Positions 5,589 to 5,889 of a DNA stretch of 5,889 bases are shown here, in pieces; within the stretch, counting starts at the first letter, position 1; the number at the start of each line of letters is the position of its first letter. Made by a program: the position numbers and the translations under genes. The stretch comes from Candidatus Zixiibacteriota bacterium (GTDB lineage Bacteria; Zixibacteria; MSB-5A5; GN15; FEB-12): NCBI GenBank assembly GCA_022564135.1, contig JADFLZ010000155.1, positions 1-5,889 on the forward strand, in the 5' to 3' direction. The notes beneath the pieces are model-generated. The model had not been told where the DNA came from and ran no database searches. It saw nothing but the letters and a program-made list of their open reading frames with translations.

Positions 5589-5616
5589 TTGCATAATCAG
5601 CAATAGAGAGTATATT
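5589..5616 (+). promoter_or_regulatory. Possible promoter of the right-edge membrane protein gene
   Basis: TATATT at 5611-5616 is a good -10, with TTGCAT at 5589-5594 as a poor -35 (three of six) and a 16-base gap. It would give a leader of about 57 bases before the ATG at 5680. Confidence 0.35.
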
Positions 5617-5665
5617 AGTTATGTTAGGGAGTAGCCCACGAAAAATTTAAGTCAGTAGAAATTAT

Positions 5666-5672
5666 GGAGGTG
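5666..5672 (+). promoter_or_regulatory. Ribosome binding site of the right-edge gene
   Basis: GGAGGTG matches the anti-Shine-Dalgarno closely and lies seven bases (nine counted from GGAGG) before the ATG at 5680. It decides the start of the truncated gene and its plus strand. Confidence 0.7.
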
Positions 5673-5679
5673 TCTTATA

Positions 5680-5889
5680 ATGGAAGCAATACTTGGCGGA
5701 TTTATAATGTTGTTTGTGCTGTATTTTGCTCTCGGCGTAGTTTTTGCAATATTCTGTTCAAATGTGGCAGATAAGAAAAACTTAAATAGTTTCCTTTGGG
5801 GAATCGGCGGATTTTTCTTTTCATTCATTGCCTTGGTAGCCGTAGCCGGCATGCCACATTTTAATAGTAAACACTTTTGCCCGCGATGC
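5680..5889 (+). CDS. Small two-helix membrane protein with a beginning zinc ribbon (runs off right edge)
   Basis: The first 70 codons from ATG 5680 stay open to the last base, so the gene is cut. A strong ribosome site supports the start. Residues 4-26 and 38-56 are two hydrophobic helices joined by a short polar loop (VADKKNLNS), followed by a Met-Pro and then HFCPRC (65-70), whose Cys67 and Cys70 look like the first half of a zinc ribbon. I recall this order (short N-terminus, helix, charged loop, Trp-Gly helix, Pro, CPxC) from small bacterial hypothetical membrane proteins of unknown role. The gene is AT-rich, about 34% GC over 5701-5820 by hand count. Function unassigned. Confidence 0.7.
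   Translation, partial: MEAILGGFIMLFVLYFALGVVFAIFCSNVADKKNLNSFLWGIGGFFFSFIALVAVAGMPHFNSKHFCPRC

Noticed and set aside
5652..5852. Minus-strand 66-codon frame at the right end
   Set aside because: It overlaps the plus-strand membrane protein gene, which has a strong ribosome site and a coherent two-helix plus CPxC design.

Overview
The window is bacterial and its gene-bearing part is mostly transcribed leftwards (minus strand). Start and stop spacing, sigma70-type promoter hexamers, a bacterial-type tRNA-Thr without encoded CCA, and several families of small palindromic repeats all fit a bacterium. The taxon cannot be fixed from the sequence. The repeat families and the mix of Shine-Dalgarno (SD) and SD-less genes suggest an uncultured, possibly FCB-type lineage, but this is a low-confidence inference.

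The layout from right to left along the transcribed minus strand is as follows. (1) 5087-3364 is a two-gene ABC exporter: an ATP-binding subunit overlapped by one base with an ABC-2-type permease. (2) 3308-2787 is a single-gene unit for a rubrerythrin-like diiron protein, with a promoter so close to its start codon that the mRNA looks leaderless. (3) 2648 to beyond 1 is an operon led by a good promoter at about 2717-2689. It encodes an M20 metallo-dipeptidase, an EamA/DMT membrane transporter starting in a GTGA overlap, and, 3 bases later, an unrecognised gene that runs off the left edge.

The right-hand part changes character. 5088-5391 has no protein gene and holds interspersed palindromes, including a two-unit REPIN-like inverted repeat just before a plus-strand tRNA-Thr(UGU) gene. 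After the tRNA come a dRS3-like hairpin, an AT-rich palindrome and a plus-strand gene for a small two-helix membrane protein. That gene begins a CPxC zinc ribbon exactly where the window ends.

Functionally these are housekeeping or accessory genes: peptide hydrolysis, small-molecule export, oxidative or iron handling, and ABC export. No defence system, CRISPR array, transposase or biosynthetic cluster is visible. The most unusual signals are the dense set of four different palindromic repeat families (one inside a coding region), the loss of the switch histidine in the ABC ATPase, and the near-leaderless rubrerythrin gene. Both edge genes are AT-rich (about 37% GC by hand count over 1-300, about 34% over 5701-5820), compared with about 54% in sampled lines of the transporter gene.
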